A DNA stretch of 50,890 bases from Richelia intracellularis HH01 (GCF_000350105.1 NZ_CAIY01000047.1:1-50890); one strand, 5' to 3'; shown: positions 1 to 10,445, counted from the first letter of the stretch. The notes: generated by a model not told the origin, from the letters alone. Numbers and translations: made by a program.

Positions 1-360
1 ACTTTTATATATAATATAAAATATACTATAAGTTTAGTAATAGATATATATATTTTATATTATAATTTAGGTTAGAAATATAATAGTTTTTAAATGAAAA
101 ATAAAGAATTTATATGTAAATTTAAAATTTGTAAAAGAACTCATTAGATCTTTTTTTTATAAGACTTATAAATTTATATTAATGGAGTCAAGCATCCTCA
201 TATTAGGATGATAATAATAAGAACCTAAGAAAACAAATATTAAATTATTCTAATAACAAACTAATATATATGCTTTCATAAAACTACATAATTCAGTAAA
301 ATTAACTAGTTATAATTTTCCACTAAACGCAGTGTGGAATAATACATCCGGTAGTTATTT
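1..360. other. Gene-free AT-rich leader
   Basis: Very AT-rich sequence with no open frame of note and no recognisable gene remnant. The last part presumably carries the promoter of the EamA transporter that starts at 361, but I could not pick out a convincing -10/-35 pair among the many TATA-like strings. Confidence 0.5.
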
Positions 361-1373
361 ATGCAAATTTTGTTTCCTGTATTTCGCTTCTCTCTGTCAT
401 CTTTATTTTTAATCCTGCCATTTTTTTTATGGGGCACAACAATGGTAGTAATGAAAGGGGTATTAGCTCACACAACTCCATTATTTATGGCTGGGTTACG
501 TCTTATCCCTGCAGGAATCTTAATATTGGTGGCAGCAGCATTTATGGGTAAATCCCAACCCCAAGGATGGAATGCTTGGTTGTGGATTACAATTTTTGCA
601 TTTGTAGATGGGACTTTATTCCAGGGATTCCTGGTAGAAGGCTTAGTTAAAACCAGTGCTGGTTTGGGGTCTGTGATAATTGACTCTCAACCCCTAGCAG
701 TCGCTTTGATATCTTCCTGGCTATTTAAAGAAAGAATTGGTTTATATGGATGGCTAGGTTTAAGTATCGGGGCAATTGGTATTAGTCTTATTGCTTTATC
801 TGACAATTTGACTTTCCATGATATTCATCTTTTTATTCCCTCTATTGCTGAATTATCACCCTATGATATGCTTCTGTCTTTTACTGAAAATGGTGAACAC
901 TTAATGCTGGTAGCAGCACTCAGTATGGCAGTGGGAACTATTTTAATTCGTTTTGTTTCCCGTTATGCAGATCCTATCACTTCTACTGGATGGCATATGA
1001 TTATTGGGGGGTTGCCATTATGGTTTGTTTCGGGAATTTCAGAAAGTAATCCCCTTATCAACCTGGGTTTTAGTGATTGGTTTATCCTGGGATATATGGC
1101 AGTTTTTGGAAGTGCAATCGCTTATGGGCTATTTTTTATTTTGCGTTTCAAGGTAATCTTATCAATCTCAGTTCACTGACTTTTCTTACACCTGTATTTG
1201 CTTTAATATTCGGCTATTTTTGGCTGCACGAGGTTCTCAGTGTATTACAGTGGGTAGGGGTTGGATTAACGTTAATCAGCATTTACCTGATTAATCAACG
1301 GGAAAAATTAACAGGTAAACACTATCTCGAAATCCAATCTGGTGCTGGAAATGATAAAAATGGTCATTTATAG
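361..1373 (+). pseudogene. EamA/DMT-family transporter, broken by a one-base frameshift
   Basis: Inner-membrane permease of the drug/metabolite transporter superfamily; the substrate cannot be told from the sequence. The first frame (361-1179, 272 codons) carries the typical repeated EamA half, with about eight hydrophobic helices and a PLAVALISSWLFKERI stretch that closes the first repeat. It then runs into an unrelated tail. The missing end of the second repeat (NLSSLTFLTPVFALIFGYFW and so on) continues in the +1 frame to 1373. The break lies in the T-run at 1132-1137: six T are present, and seven would restore a GLFFYFAFQGNL reading and a protein of about 337 residues, normal for the family. 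Either a real inactivating deletion, a sequencing error in a homopolymer, or a site of slippage. The family call is firm; functionality is unknown. Confidence 0.85.
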
Positions 1374-1777
1374 GTTCAGAAATTCTGAATCATTTACCCC
1401 ATAGCAAAATACATCTGAGTCATAGCCTATCTGACATTAGTAAACGTTGTTTTAGTATCTGCTTGATATTTCCTGATAGTGTCATCAGAGTTCTATAATT
1501 CTCTCCAGTAAGTTGTCTATATGATTCAACCAGACAAATTTATATTGACATATATTACAGGAATATGTAGGGATATCCTTTAAATTGATAAATATGAATA
1601 TTAATTTGGCAAATTTAGATATTGGTAGTTTTTTTTATAGAGTCCTAGTCTGTTAAACTTCTGTTAAGAAAAGTGGACAAGACAGAACCTAACTGAATTT
1701 ATAGTATTTATCTTTTTATTTTATACATTCATTTCAAGTTGCTGTTATAGTTTTGACAACAAGAATCACACCTGAGG
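1374..1777. other. Intergenic spacer
   Basis: No gene or remnant recognised. It separates two genes on the same strand and should hold the terminator of the upstream gene and the promoter of the SRPBCC-like gene, neither of which I can assign with confidence. Confidence 0.45.
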
Positions 1778-2305
1778 ATGAATATCTCAAATAGTAGTAG
1801 TATTCCTTTCCATCGTTCCTTAGTTTATGCGACCTTTCGGGATAAACTCGTGGACTTAGTTCCTTATATGCCTAATGTGCGTGATATTAGGGTAAAGTCC
1901 CGTCGGGAAGAAGATGGGAAAATATATTGTGTGAATGAATGGCATGGTGGTGGTGAGATACCCTTGGTGACAAGAGCTATACTCAGCGAAGAGATGCTTT
2001 CTTGGACTGAGTATAATACTTGGAAAGGAAAAGATTTTATTCTGGTATGGTCAATTGAAACGCACTCTTTTAAAGAAGCTGTAACTTGTTCTGGCATTAA
2101 TCGCTTCCTAGAAGATAATGGCAATACGATCATTGAAAGTCGCGGGGAATTAATAATAGACCCAAAGGAAATAAAGGGAGTACCCCATTTTCTAACAGGT
2201 CAAATAGCTCATGCAGTAGAGAATTTTTTGGCAGAGAAGATTAAACCTAACTTGTTGGAAATGAGTGAGGGCTTACGGAAATATCTACAGAAAGAATCAA
2301 CATGA
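1778..2305 (+). CDS. SRPBCC/polyketide-cyclase-like protein of unknown function
   Basis: 175-residue soluble protein. The layout (N-terminal strand with FHRSLVYATFRDKLVDLVPYM, a helix, then a run of alternating strands and a long C-terminal amphipathic helix, residues about 140-172) resembles START/SRPBCC lipid-binding folds found as conserved hypothetical proteins in filamentous cyanobacteria. No catalytic motif is visible. The start is supported by GAGG four bases before the ATG. It stands alone on the plus strand; the next gene is convergent, 30 bases away. The fold assignment is inference from pattern only; ligand and role are unknown. Confidence 0.6.
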   Translation: MNISNSSSIPFHRSLVYATFRDKLVDLVPYMPNVRDIRVKSRREEDGKIYCVNEWHGGGEIPLVTRAILSEEMLSWTEYNTWKGKDFILVWSIETHSFKEAVTCSGINRFLEDNGNTIIESRGELIIDPKEIKGVPHFLTGQIAHAVENFLAEKIKPNLLEMSEGLRKYLQKEST

Positions 2306-2335
2306 AAAAAATCACATAATACAGAAACAACTCAC

Positions 2336-2986
2336 CTAATAGATATCATCATATTGGTGGTGGTTTTTTACCCTTTTCACTTCTTTGTGAGGGGGTAAAA
2401 ATTCTGCCCGGCGTGCGGGAGCCATATGTTGGCTCGTACTAGGATAAGGATGTAACACCTGGACGGTACGGGCATTACGCTCCCTAGGGGAGAATAGGGC
2501 CAAAACCCCTGCAACTACAACTCCCCCACCAATTGCAAGACTCATTCCCCCTACTGCCCAAACTATGGGTGAAGAAAGCAAAGTATTTCCAGTTATATTT
2601 AATTCAGATGGTATGGGTATTCGTTGATTATTATCAGTATTCAACCTCATTTGCTGCATCTGAAACTGCATCTGTTGTATTTGGGCTTTCAACAGAGTAT
2701 TTTCTTGCCGTAATTTATCACCTAAGACTTTATACTTCTCTAGTTGCACTAGTTTCTGACTGATACTGGGATCAATAGGCAGGGGTACGGGTGCGTTAGG
2801 ATTTAAGTAGGTGTAGGGATATGTTCTAACTTGTGGGGGTACCATCGGGTTCATGGCAGGTGCTTGCATTGGTGGAGACACAGCAAAATTTGGTTGGGTA
2901 GAAGTTTCCCCTGGACCTTTAAGTAACAAGAGTGCTGCCAGCCCTGCTACGGCCACCCCACCAACAAACGCCATACTTTCGCTCAT
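2336..2986 (-). CDS. Unidentified protein with two membrane segments and a glutamine-rich coiled coil
   Basis: 216 residues, not recognised. It has a hydrophobic N-terminal segment (residues 6-23, with GGVAVAGLAALLLL), a proline-rich linker (35-72), a coiled-coil-like stretch rich in Q, M, L and K (75-115, with QIQQMQFQMQQM), a second hydrophobic glycine-rich segment (141-166, with GGMSLAIGGGVVVAGVLAL) and a basic C-terminal tail. The composition suggests a membrane-anchored scaffold or envelope protein. Codon use looks like a real gene, and the long non-AT-biased reading frame is intact. It is convergent with the SRPBCC-like gene. No function is claimed. Confidence 0.7.
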   Translation of the reverse strand: MSESMAFVGGVAVAGLAALLLLKGPGETSTQPNFAVSPPMQAPAMNPMVPPQVRTYPYTYLNPNAPVPLPIDPSISQKLVQLEKYKVLGDKLRQENTLLKAQIQQMQFQMQQMRLNTDNNQRIPIPSELNITGNTLLSSPIVWAVGGMSLAIGGGVVVAGVLALFSPRERNARTVQVLHPYPSTSQHMAPARRAEFLPPHKEVKRVKNHHQYDDIY

Positions 2987-3277
2987 TGTCCCTTGCCCCT
3001 AGACTGCAACACCACTAAAATAAATGACTGATTCTCTCTCACACTCATATACTTAATACCCTAATACTTTTTATTTTATTTTTTTATGCTCAAATATTAT
3101 GTATGTTAGTGCTTTCTATACTTACCTAATTGTTAAAGCACATGAAGGTGCTTTATATATTCAAAACTATATCTGTTAAATTGTCTACCAAGAAAGATGA
3201 AAAAACTAGATTTTACTCTTTCTTTATTTATCTCCCCTTGTCTCAACGAAAATTAGCAATTAATTTGTTAATTTTAC

Positions 3278-3985
3278 TTAAACTTCTGATATCGCATCTT
3301 TGAGCTTATAGCAAAAGTCAATAGCATTTATATCCTCTTCTGGCATTCCTTGAGCCAATATCTAAACCATGGAACTATCAAGAATTACACCATCACCTCC
3401 CCTGTCTTTATAATTGCTTTGCTTGTTCTGATCATAAAATACTAAAGCCCACACTAACAGGTTTATTCGTAACATGACGTATTTTTAATGTTAAATCCGA
3501 CATCTGTTTAGATCATGTCCCTGTAAATCCGGTAACGCTCACAAGGTTAATAAAACCTTGGGAAATATTTACAATAGCAGTTATGCGTTTGTCAGAACTC
3601 ATAGGAGTAATGAGTAAAATAAATTCAACACCAGCTTTTTTTTGCAGGTTTAATGAAATTAGCTACTTCCTCTAAAGATAAATCTGGTAAAACAAATCCA
3701 GAAACGCCAATGAAAGATATTTCTTGAAGAAATATCTTGATTACACTATTTAAAATGGGGTTATCTTATGTAAATAAGACAATGGGTATATTCATAATTG
3801 GGAATAAGCTGTTTTAAAATTGCCAGAACCTTTTCTAGGGTATTGCTATAGCAGGATAGTCAGAGTAAAGTAATATTTACTTCAATCACATTTGTACCAT
3901 TGCTATCAAAACCCTGCAGTGCTAATGCAGTAATTTCCAAATTAGGATCGTCTGCAGTAATGTAAGGAATTAAAGCAATTTCCAT
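3278..3985 (-). pseudogene. trpA: Decayed tryptophan synthase alpha subunit gene (trpA)
   Basis: TrpA cleaves indole-3-glycerol phosphate to indole and glyceraldehyde 3-phosphate. Translating the minus strand in pieces recovers nearly the whole protein in order: start MEIALIPYITADDPNLEIT; VIEV (site of the catalytic Glu); EKVLAILKQLIP; PIVLFT-stop-DNPILNSVI; SFIGVSGFVLPDLSLEEV; then after a frameshift GVEFILLITPMSSDKRI; GFINLVSVTGFTGT-stop; HVTNKPVSVGFSI-stop; GGDGVILDSS; and a C-terminal KLKDAISEV followed by a stop. There are at least five in-frame stops, one or more frameshifts in an A-run, and a missing block after VIEV that should contain PYSDPLADGP with the catalytic Asp. It cannot make an active enzyme. 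It lies directly downstream of DUF3007 and ndhL, an order I recall from other cyanobacteria. Whether a second trpA exists elsewhere cannot be seen here. Confidence 0.93.
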
Positions 3986-4020
3986 TTATTTTGCTAGAGT
4001 CTAGCAAAATAAATGGAAAT
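3978..4020. repeat. Perfect inverted repeat, 21-bp arms, 1-base spacer
   Basis: Arms 3978-3998 and 4000-4020 are exact reverse complements around a single G at 3999. The left arm overlaps the start codon and first codons of the decayed trpA. It is not GC-rich and has no T-run, so it does not look like a standard terminator; it may be a foldback duplication that arose during decay. Confidence 0.9.
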
Positions 4021-4258
4021 ATTAGCAATTGTTTTCAGTAAAATAGCTTTGAATTTTAAATTAATATCTTGTCAGATATTTTTCCTAAAATCGTGGAAAT
4101 AATCATCAGTCGTCCCCAATATTGTTAAGTCGAATTAGGAGTAAAGTTTATGGACTTAGTTCAAGTATATACTTAACGAACAAATTAATTAGGCAAAACT
4201 GAGGTTTCTAACTTTCCATCTAAGAAATTACTATCTAAACTTTCAAATTATTAGGTTT

Positions 4259-4549
4259 TTATTCTATCTCTGTCTGAATACGTTCTAGTTCTTCTGGAGT
4301 GAGCTCATCTAAACGTTGTTGGAAAAAAGCTTTTTCATAGTCTTCTCGCTGTTGATTATAGGTCATTTTGTTATTTACAGCACGAAGTATATAGGTGAAT
4401 GACCAGCCTATCAACCCACATATAAGTACTGTCTGGCTTAAAATACCAGAAATCTGGCTATCCAAACCCAATCGTTGTAATGCAAGGTATATTATACCGC
4501 CTGCAACAAAGATACAAAAAGCAATTATAATTGCGTCAATACGTCGCAT
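4259..4549 (-). CDS. DUF3007 family cyanobacterial membrane protein
   Basis: 96 residues. It starts MRRIDAIIIAFCIFVAGGI and carries two membrane helices (about 6-24 and 37-58), followed by a conserved acidic/amphipathic tail with MTYNQQREDYEKAFFQQRLDEL and LTPEELERI. This pattern matches the DUF3007 family, widespread in cyanobacteria and plastids, of unknown function. It lies between ndhL upstream and the trpA remnant downstream, all on the minus strand, which looks like a former ndhL-DUF3007-trpA group. The gene is intact although its downstream partner has decayed, suggesting it is still selected. Confidence 0.88.
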   Translation of the reverse strand: MRRIDAIIIAFCIFVAGGIIYLALQRLGLDSQISGILSQTVLICGLIGWSFTYILRAVNNKMTYNQQREDYEKAFFQQRLDELTPEELERIQTEIE

Positions 4550-4742
4550 GATAAGAATGACCTAATACATTAGAATATTAAAGAGTGGGGAACAAGTTGA
4601 TGATGCTAATAACCCCAAATACTAGTTTTCATATCTAGGGATTTCCCCCAGATATCAAATAATTTAGAGGAGTTAAAATCAAGTAGAAGTAGTCTACCTG
4701 TTAACACTTTAAACCTTTAAGTTTTTCCTCTAATTTACTATA

Positions 4743-4955
4743 TTACACTTCAATTTTTCGTCGCTGGGGGCGTAGATTAACAAATGGCGACAGGAGCAAT
4801 AAACCAGGGAAGAAAAAGAAAACTAGAAAGTACATCAATAATCGCTCTATGGAACTCGCCACATACCATCGCTGTTTCAGGTAAAGTAAAACAGCTGCAG
4901 GTAATAACAGCAGATAGGCTCCAGCAAACATTAAATAGAGTAACGCTATAATCAT
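4743..4955 (-). CDS. ndhL: NAD(P)H-quinone oxidoreductase subunit L
   Basis: Small membrane subunit specific to the cyanobacterial/chloroplast NDH-1 complex in the thylakoid, needed for respiratory and cyclic electron flow and linked in the literature to inorganic-carbon uptake. 70 residues, the usual size, with two hydrophobic helices (about 2-24 and 38-58) separated by [20 protein letters not shown], and a C-terminal [14 protein letters not shown] tail; these are the family's hallmark regions. It lies about 190 bases upstream of DUF3007 on the same strand. A 69-codon frame overlapping it in another phase is a shadow. Confidence 0.92.
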   Translation of the reverse strand: MIIALLYLMFAGAYLLLLPAAVLLYLKQRWYVASSIERLLMYFLVFFFFPGLLLLSPFVNLRPQRRKIEV

Positions 4956-5022
4956 ACTTTTGTTTTCCAGTCCACAAGACTAACAAGCATATCTAATTCT
5001 TATCATAGGCTGATGTTATTAG

Positions 5023-5151
5023 TTAGGAAAGGGTAAATAATTCTGTGGATAAATAAGAACCCGCCTTTACTTTAGAGCGACGAGTGTTTCTATAATACTC
5101 AAACAAGTATTTCTGTAGAGTAAATGACCAGATAACTATAAAAAATAGACT
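5023..5151 (-). pseudogene. Possible C-terminal remnant of an unidentified membrane protein
   Basis: A 42-codon minus-strand open stretch with no start codon, reading SLFFIVIWSFTLQKYLFEYY, then RNTRRSKVKAG, and ending STELFTLS. A hydrophobic segment followed by an Arg/Lys cluster is unlike the Ile/Asn/Lys/Tyr-dominated chance frames nearby, so it may be the end of a decayed gene upstream of ndhL. No family recognised; it could still be chance. Confidence 0.28.
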
Positions 5152-6592
5152 TTATGGTAGTCATTAACTTATAATTACAGAAAATTGCCACTAGTTTTCT
5201 TGAAGGTCAAAACATAAACCTAATTTGTAATTAAAAAGTGTAATACCTAAGTCCATGTAATTTTCTTCTGTTTTGTATTTTTTGGGTTTACATTGACTAT
5301 TTTACAGTTTTGGTTATTGACTCTTGTAATGTTCAACTCAAAACTTATTTTAAAGAAGGCAGTTGAGTTAGACAGTGAGAAAAAATTAATTTGGACTGTA
5401 TACTATCCACTTATATATGAGATAAAGAACATATTAAATAGCATGTATATTTTATAACTTTATATTAATTATTATTTAACCTCTTGAGGAATATTATTCC
5501 TAAGAAGGGCTATATAAATAAGAGTTGAATACTTACATAAAAATAATATTTTGACTGCATCCAAAAAACTACTCAATTTGTAAATTTAGCAGTTTAAGTA
5601 TATAATTTCCTTATCAGGAAAATCTAGTTATACATAGTACATGTTAAAGGTAGTTTCAAAAGTAAATAATTTAAGTAATAGCATATTGATAACACCCATA
5701 TTCTATAGGGAATATAAAAGGTATGGGAAAAACTATCTCTAAAAATGTAGAACAATACTATTGTGTTGAAATAGCTAACAACCAAATAAATAACAGAGAC
5801 AATTATCCAACAAGAAAAAAACATATAACAATTTAAAGGCAAGGTAATAAAACCCTAAAAATAGATAAGATAACGTAAAATGACTAAGTACTGAGAAAGT
5901 AAAACATAACTGATATATATACTGAAAATTTTATAACAAGGAGTATTATAGTCTGGTCATATAAGTACCATCCCACATCAGTGGTATTATATGTTGCTAT
6001 TGCCAGTTCATTAGAGGTTCTGAATAGTAGGCTGTAAATAGACTAGCCAAGATTAAGTCATCTATCTGAGTAAAATCAAATTAAGCACTTGTAAATTAAT
6101 ATGCTAATGCAAATTAGCTTTATTTTTATCATGGTTATATTATATATTCTTTACTGAATTAATTAATGATGTAGAGAAGACAACATAGCATAACCGATAA
6201 GCCAATCACTCAGATGAGTTAAATACTATCTCAAACTAGTGCCAAAAACAGTAAAATCCAGGATATAGATAATAATGTGTTCTAAATCCTTCACTGTGTT
6301 TATTAGTATTATTAGGACTAAGGTTTAGTCGTTTCTCATGACATGAAAATTATTGCATTAGTGAAAAGACTATAAATAAACTGGGGATCGTATTTTAGGG
6401 CTGTAATAATAAAATACATTTACCATGATAATGATCAATTACAGGGCAAAATAATTTTTGGGTTAGACTAGGGGTGGATTATACTTGCCTAATTGTAGAT
6501 TTACTCGAGTCAGTGAATAATCAAAAATATCATGATTGCACCACTTTATTTTGACCGCAATAATCTTAATTTATTTTAAGATGAAAAATAAA
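5152..6592. other. 1.4-kb AT-rich stretch without an intact gene
   Basis: No gene can be supported. A few open stretches of 40-70 codons exist (for example 5251-5457 on the plus strand), but they lack ribosome-binding sites, and their Phe/Ile/Lys/Leu-rich content is what chance gives in such AT-rich DNA. Likely long-decayed DNA. Confidence 0.5.
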
Positions 6593-6614
6593 AACCAGCT
6601 TACCACAGCTGGTT
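6593..6614 (-). terminator. Intrinsic terminator (minus strand)
   Basis: Hairpin with 8-bp arms AACCAGCT/AGCTGGTT and a six-base loop. Read on the minus strand it is followed by TTTTATTTTT. It begins inside the stop codon of the small coding remnant at 6613-6750, as if that gene's own terminator had survived. It may also end mfd transcripts, which stop about 360 bases upstream. Confidence 0.7.
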
Positions 6615-6750
6615 ATCTTAAAAATTCTTTTCCATGTTGTCTTTTCAATCGTTTTAAACCCAAATTCGCATTCTTAAAAGGCGATAGGCAAAGATTCTTA
6701 ACAATATTGTAACAGCTACCACAGGATCTTTGGATCTGTTTACCAAAAAA
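6613..6750 (-). pseudogene. Unidentified gene remnant ending at a preserved terminator
   Basis: The minus strand reads KNANLGLKRLKRQHGKEFLR followed by TAA, and the terminator hairpin starts at that stop. Upstream, in a shifted frame, it reads FLVNRSKDPVVAVTILL. The basic C-terminus and the perfectly placed terminator suggest a former gene broken by a frameshift near 6690. I do not recognise the family. Lies downstream of mfd on the same strand. Confidence 0.4.
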
Positions 6751-6974
6751 AGATATTAGCAATAAAAGTTACATGTTTTACTTATATGATGCTGTGATCA
6801 GAGCATCATTAGTGAAAATGATTAATTGTTTGCCTAATATGGACAATTTTGTTTTTTGAAACTAACTTCTAATTTATCAAGCAGTTTAAGGCTTTTACTA
6901 CCAATGAACTCAAGCGTTATTTAAGACATTATAAATACTGGGGAAAATACCCAACGGTTTTAACGATAAATATT

Positions 6975-9900
6975 TTAAATTACTGATACATTAGGTATAG
7001 TTGAAGACATTTTCCCTAATGCATCAATCAATGTCTGCAATTGTTGCTCAGCATGAAATACTCCTAAACCACGAACTGTGACTTTTCCAGGAGAATAAAC
7101 AAAACGGCTCCGTAGATTTTCTGGTAAATTTTCTGCTAATAAGTTCCAAGCAGGTTCTTCCATTAGTGTTTCCAAAACGATATGCTGTTTATTTTCCGGT
7201 TTGATACGGACGAATCCAAGTCTTTTCGCAACTTGTTTGAGTTCCATGACTCTTAACAATTGTGTTGTTGGTTTGGGTACTTTACCATAACGATCACCCC
7301 ATTCGACAGCAATTTTTGCTAGGTCTTCCCTCGATTTGGCTAATGCTATAGTGCGGTATGCGCTCATTTTTTGATCAATATCAGGAATATAATCGCTAGG
7401 AATCATGGCAGTGATGTTGAGATCAACCTGGGTATCCTCAACTTTAGGTATTTCTTGTCCTCGGATTTCTCGGATTGCTTCTTCTAACATTTCCATATAT
7501 AAATCAAAACCAATAATATCCATTTGTCCCGATTGTTCTACACCAAGCAGATTCCCCACACCGCGGATTTCCATATCTCGCATTGCTAGTTGGTATCCAG
7601 AACCGAGTTGAGTTAGTTCTTTAATTGCTCGTAATCTATTTCTGGCAGTATCAGATAATACCTGTTTTTGTGGATAAAATAGCCAGGCATGAGCTTGAAT
7701 CCCGGCACGTCCCACACGTCCCCGTAATTGGTACAATTGTGACAGACCAAAGCGATGAGCATCTTCAATTAAGATGGTGTTAACGCGGGGAATATCTAAA
7801 CCAGATTCAATAATGGTAGTGCAAACCAACACATTTGCTTCTCCATTACTGAAAGTGAGCATAACAGATTCTAATTCTCCTGGATCCATTTGCCCATGGG
7901 CAGTTATTAACTTTACCTCAGGAATCATTTTCCTAATACTTGCAGATTTTTCTTCAATTCCTTCCACTCGGGAAACTACATAAAATACCTGTCCACATCT
8001 ATCTAGTTCTAGTCGGATGGCACTGCGGATAGTTTCAGTAAGCATGGGGGAAAGGTGAGTTTTTATGGGACGTCGAGATGGAGGTGGAGTCGTAATTAGG
8101 CTAATTTCTCTAATTCCAGAAAGTGACATATACAAGGTACGAGGAACAGGTGTAGCGGAAAGAGTGAGTACGTCTACTTGGGTTTTCAGGGATTTGATTT
8201 TTTCTTTCTGGTTGACACCAAATCTCTGTTCTTCATCCACCACCAATAACCCTAAGTCTTTAAAGCTAACACTTTTACCTAAAAGTTGATGAGTTCCGAC
8301 TACCACATCTAGTTCCCCAGATGTGAGTCTTTTCTGAATTTCCCTACGTTCCTCTGTACTACGAAAACGGTTGAGTAAACCAATATGGATAGGATAAGGA
8401 GCAAAGCGCTCTTTTAGAGTATGATAGTGTTGCTGAGTTAAAATGGTAGTGGGTGCAAGCAATGCTACTTGTTTTCCTGCAGTGACTGCTTTGAAAATAG
8501 CTCTAATTGCAACCTCAGTCTTACCAAAACCCACGTCTCCGCATATTAGCCGATCCATAGGGCGAGTACTTTCCATATCCTGTTTTACATCCTGTACAGC
8601 CCTCAATTGATCTGTGGTGGGTTGATATGGAAATGAGTCTTCCATTTCCTGTTGCCAAGCCATATTTTTGGGGTAGCTAAATCCCTCCCGTTTAGCACGG
8701 GCTGCATATAATGCAAGAAGGTCAACTGCCAATTTTTTTACAGTTTTACGGACTTTATTTTTGGTGTTTTCCCATACTTTACCTGTCATTTTATTAAGTT
8801 GGGGTGTTTTAGATGTTGTATAACGCAAGCGGGACAGTGTACCCAGTTGGTCTGTAACTAACCGTAATAATCCATCAGCATACTGAACAACCAAATAATC
8901 ACGGGTTTCATTATTCAAAGTTAAACTTTCCAACCTGAGAAATTTACCTACACCATGGTTTCTGTGGACAACATAATCCCCTGGATGTAACTTGTTGGGA
9001 TCAACTTGCTTAGAAGCAGCATTACAACGCTTGCGAATATAGCTGGGAATGGTTAATGAGTGTTGTCCGTAAAACTCTCTATCCGTAATTACTAAAAGGC
9101 GGAAAGTAGGCAAAATAAAACCCTCCAACTCCGCCAACCCAGAATACTTGAGAGCAACAGGGGTATGATTAAGTTGTAATTTGTCAATTGCCTGGTAATC
9201 TCGGGGATTAGGGACAAACTGAGCTGGACAATCATGTTCTTGTAGCAGAGATACAGAACGACTAGGTTGTGCAGAGATGATCCATATGGCAAAATTGCGG
9301 TTACGTTCTTGTCTTAGTGTTTCTGCTATCTTCGCAAAACCATGGGGAGTTACATTTAGAGAACGAACAGATAAATTTGTGCCTTTATTTTCTGCTTCTA
9401 ACTCAGATAAATATAAAGTTTTAAATCGGTCCATATCTCCCAAACAATCATCTAAAATTCTGTGAATTTTGGGTAAAGTATCGTTATCATTATCAGTAAA
9501 TTTCCACTGCTCCTCAGCATTTTCAAACCAGCGCTCATTATGGGCATAACACTGTTCTAGTTCATCAACAACAACTAAGGTATTCTCTGGTAAATAATCA
9601 ATTAAAGAAGCAGTTTTATCAAAAACTAAACCTAAAAAACGGCGACTTCCTTCCAAAGTTTGCTTATTTCTCCATATTTCACGTTCCTCTGCTAATAAAT
9701 ACTGCTCAACAGTAGAAACATCTTCCATGGCTGCCATGATAATTGTTGCAAAACTGGTGGGAGTCAAAATTAAATGCTCAATTTTATTTAAAGTTGAACG
9801 TTGAGTAGAAATTTCAAACTCTCGAATTTGCTCAATCTTATTGCCAAACGATTCTAATCTTACAGGCAAATCTGAGGATACAGGGAAGATATCTACAATG

Positions 9901-10445
9901 TCCCCACGACAGCTCCATTGTCCTTCCATTTCAACCATGGGTACCCGCTCATAACCCAAACGAGTCAAATGTTGGCTAAAAACCGCCAAATCCCAATCCA
10001 TATTTCGCTTTAGGTTAATACAGAAATGAATGAATATCTCTTTTGGAGGTAGATGGGGCTGTAATGATGTGTGAGTAGCCACAATTGCCAAATTAGTTAT
10101 CTTGTTCCTTTTTACCAAATTTGCAAGGACCTGCATCTGTCCCCAATTTGCCTCGATTTCTGGGTCAAGGGGTTCGTATGGAGAAGCCTCAAAAATAGGG
10201 TAAAAATGGATAGTTTCCCATCCCATAGCTTCTAGCTGAGAAGTCCACCGATTAGCTTCTTCTAAAGTTGCGCAAATCACAAATAAATTTTTCTCCTCAG
10301 CGTTAGCCAAAGCCGAGGCAACCAAACCTTTAGGTAGCCGTGAAACTCCGTTCAAATGTATATTTTGTTGTTGTTTTAGTTTGGCAAGAAGTTCATTTAA
10401 CAGAGATGAGTATCCTAAAGCACGGACAATGGATGAAAAAGCCAT
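6975..10445 (-). CDS. mfd: Transcription-repair coupling factor
   Basis: DNA translocase that removes stalled RNA polymerase from template lesions and recruits UvrA for nucleotide excision repair. 1156 residues, full length for cyanobacterial Mfd. Domains in order: N-terminal UvrB-like module (about 1-340, with [16 protein letters not shown]); RNA-polymerase-interacting CarD-like domain around residue 490 ([17 protein letters not shown]); superfamily 2 translocase with Walker [10 protein letters not shown] near 639 and the Walker B DEEQRFG near 739; motif V/VI region with [12 protein letters not shown] and [11 protein letters not shown]; and the C-terminal TRCF domain. All key motifs are intact. 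It stands alone, with 2.2 kb of non-coding DNA upstream. No sign of decay, notable beside the eroded neighbourhood. Confidence 0.97.
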   Translation of the reverse strand: MAFSSIVRALGYSSLLNELLAKLKQQQNIHLNGVSRLPKGLVASALANAEEKNLFVICATLEEANRWTSQLEAMGWETIHFYPIFEASPYEPLDPEIEANWGQMQVLANLVKRNKITNLAIVATHTSLQPHLPPKEIFIHFCINLKRNMDWDLAVFSQHLTRLGYERVPMVEMEGQWSCRGDIVDIFPVSSDLPVRLESFGNKIEQIREFEISTQRSTLNKIEHLILTPTSFATIIMAAMEDVSTVEQYLLAEEREIWRNKQTLEGSRRFLGLVFDKTASLIDYLPENTLVVVDELEQCYAHNERWFENAEEQWKFTDNDNDTLPKIHRILDDCLGDMDRFKTLYLSELEAENKGTNLSVRSLNVTPHGFAKIAETLRQERNRNFAIWIISAQPSRSVSLLQEHDCPAQFVPNPRDYQAIDKLQLNHTPVALKYSGLAELEGFILPTFRLLVITDREFYGQHSLTIPSYIRKRCNAASKQVDPNKLHPGDYVVHRNHGVGKFLRLESLTLNNETRDYLVVQYADGLLRLVTDQLGTLSRLRYTTSKTPQLNKMTGKVWENTKNKVRKTVKKLAVDLLALYAARAKREGFSYPKNMAWQQEMEDSFPYQPTTDQLRAVQDVKQDMESTRPMDRLICGDVGFGKTEVAIRAIFKAVTAGKQVALLAPTTILTQQHYHTLKERFAPYPIHIGLLNRFRSTEERREIQKRLTSGELDVVVGTHQLLGKSVSFKDLGLLVVDEEQRFGVNQKEKIKSLKTQVDVLTLSATPVPRTLYMSLSGIREISLITTPPPSRRPIKTHLSPMLTETIRSAIRLELDRCGQVFYVVSRVEGIEEKSASIRKMIPEVKLITAHGQMDPGELESVMLTFSNGEANVLVCTTIIESGLDIPRVNTILIEDAHRFGLSQLYQLRGRVGRAGIQAHAWLFYPQKQVLSDTARNRLRAIKELTQLGSGYQLAMRDMEIRGVGNLLGVEQSGQMDIIGFDLYMEMLEEAIREIRGQEIPKVEDTQVDLNITAMIPSDYIPDIDQKMSAYRTIALAKSREDLAKIAVEWGDRYGKVPKPTTQLLRVMELKQVAKRLGFVRIKPENKQHIVLETLMEEPAWNLLAENLPENLRSRFVYSPGKVTVRGLGVFHAEQQLQTLIDALGKMSSTIPNVSVI

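Noticed and set aside
5251..5457. A 68-codon plus-strand open stretch with a hydrophobic beginning (VIFFCFVFFGFTLTILQFWL)
   Set aside because: No start codon near its beginning, no ribosome-binding site, and a residue content that chance readily gives in such AT-rich DNA.
5624..5842. 72-codon minus-strand frame rich in Phe, Tyr and Ile
   Set aside because: No ribosome-binding site and no motif; composition follows the base bias of the spacer.
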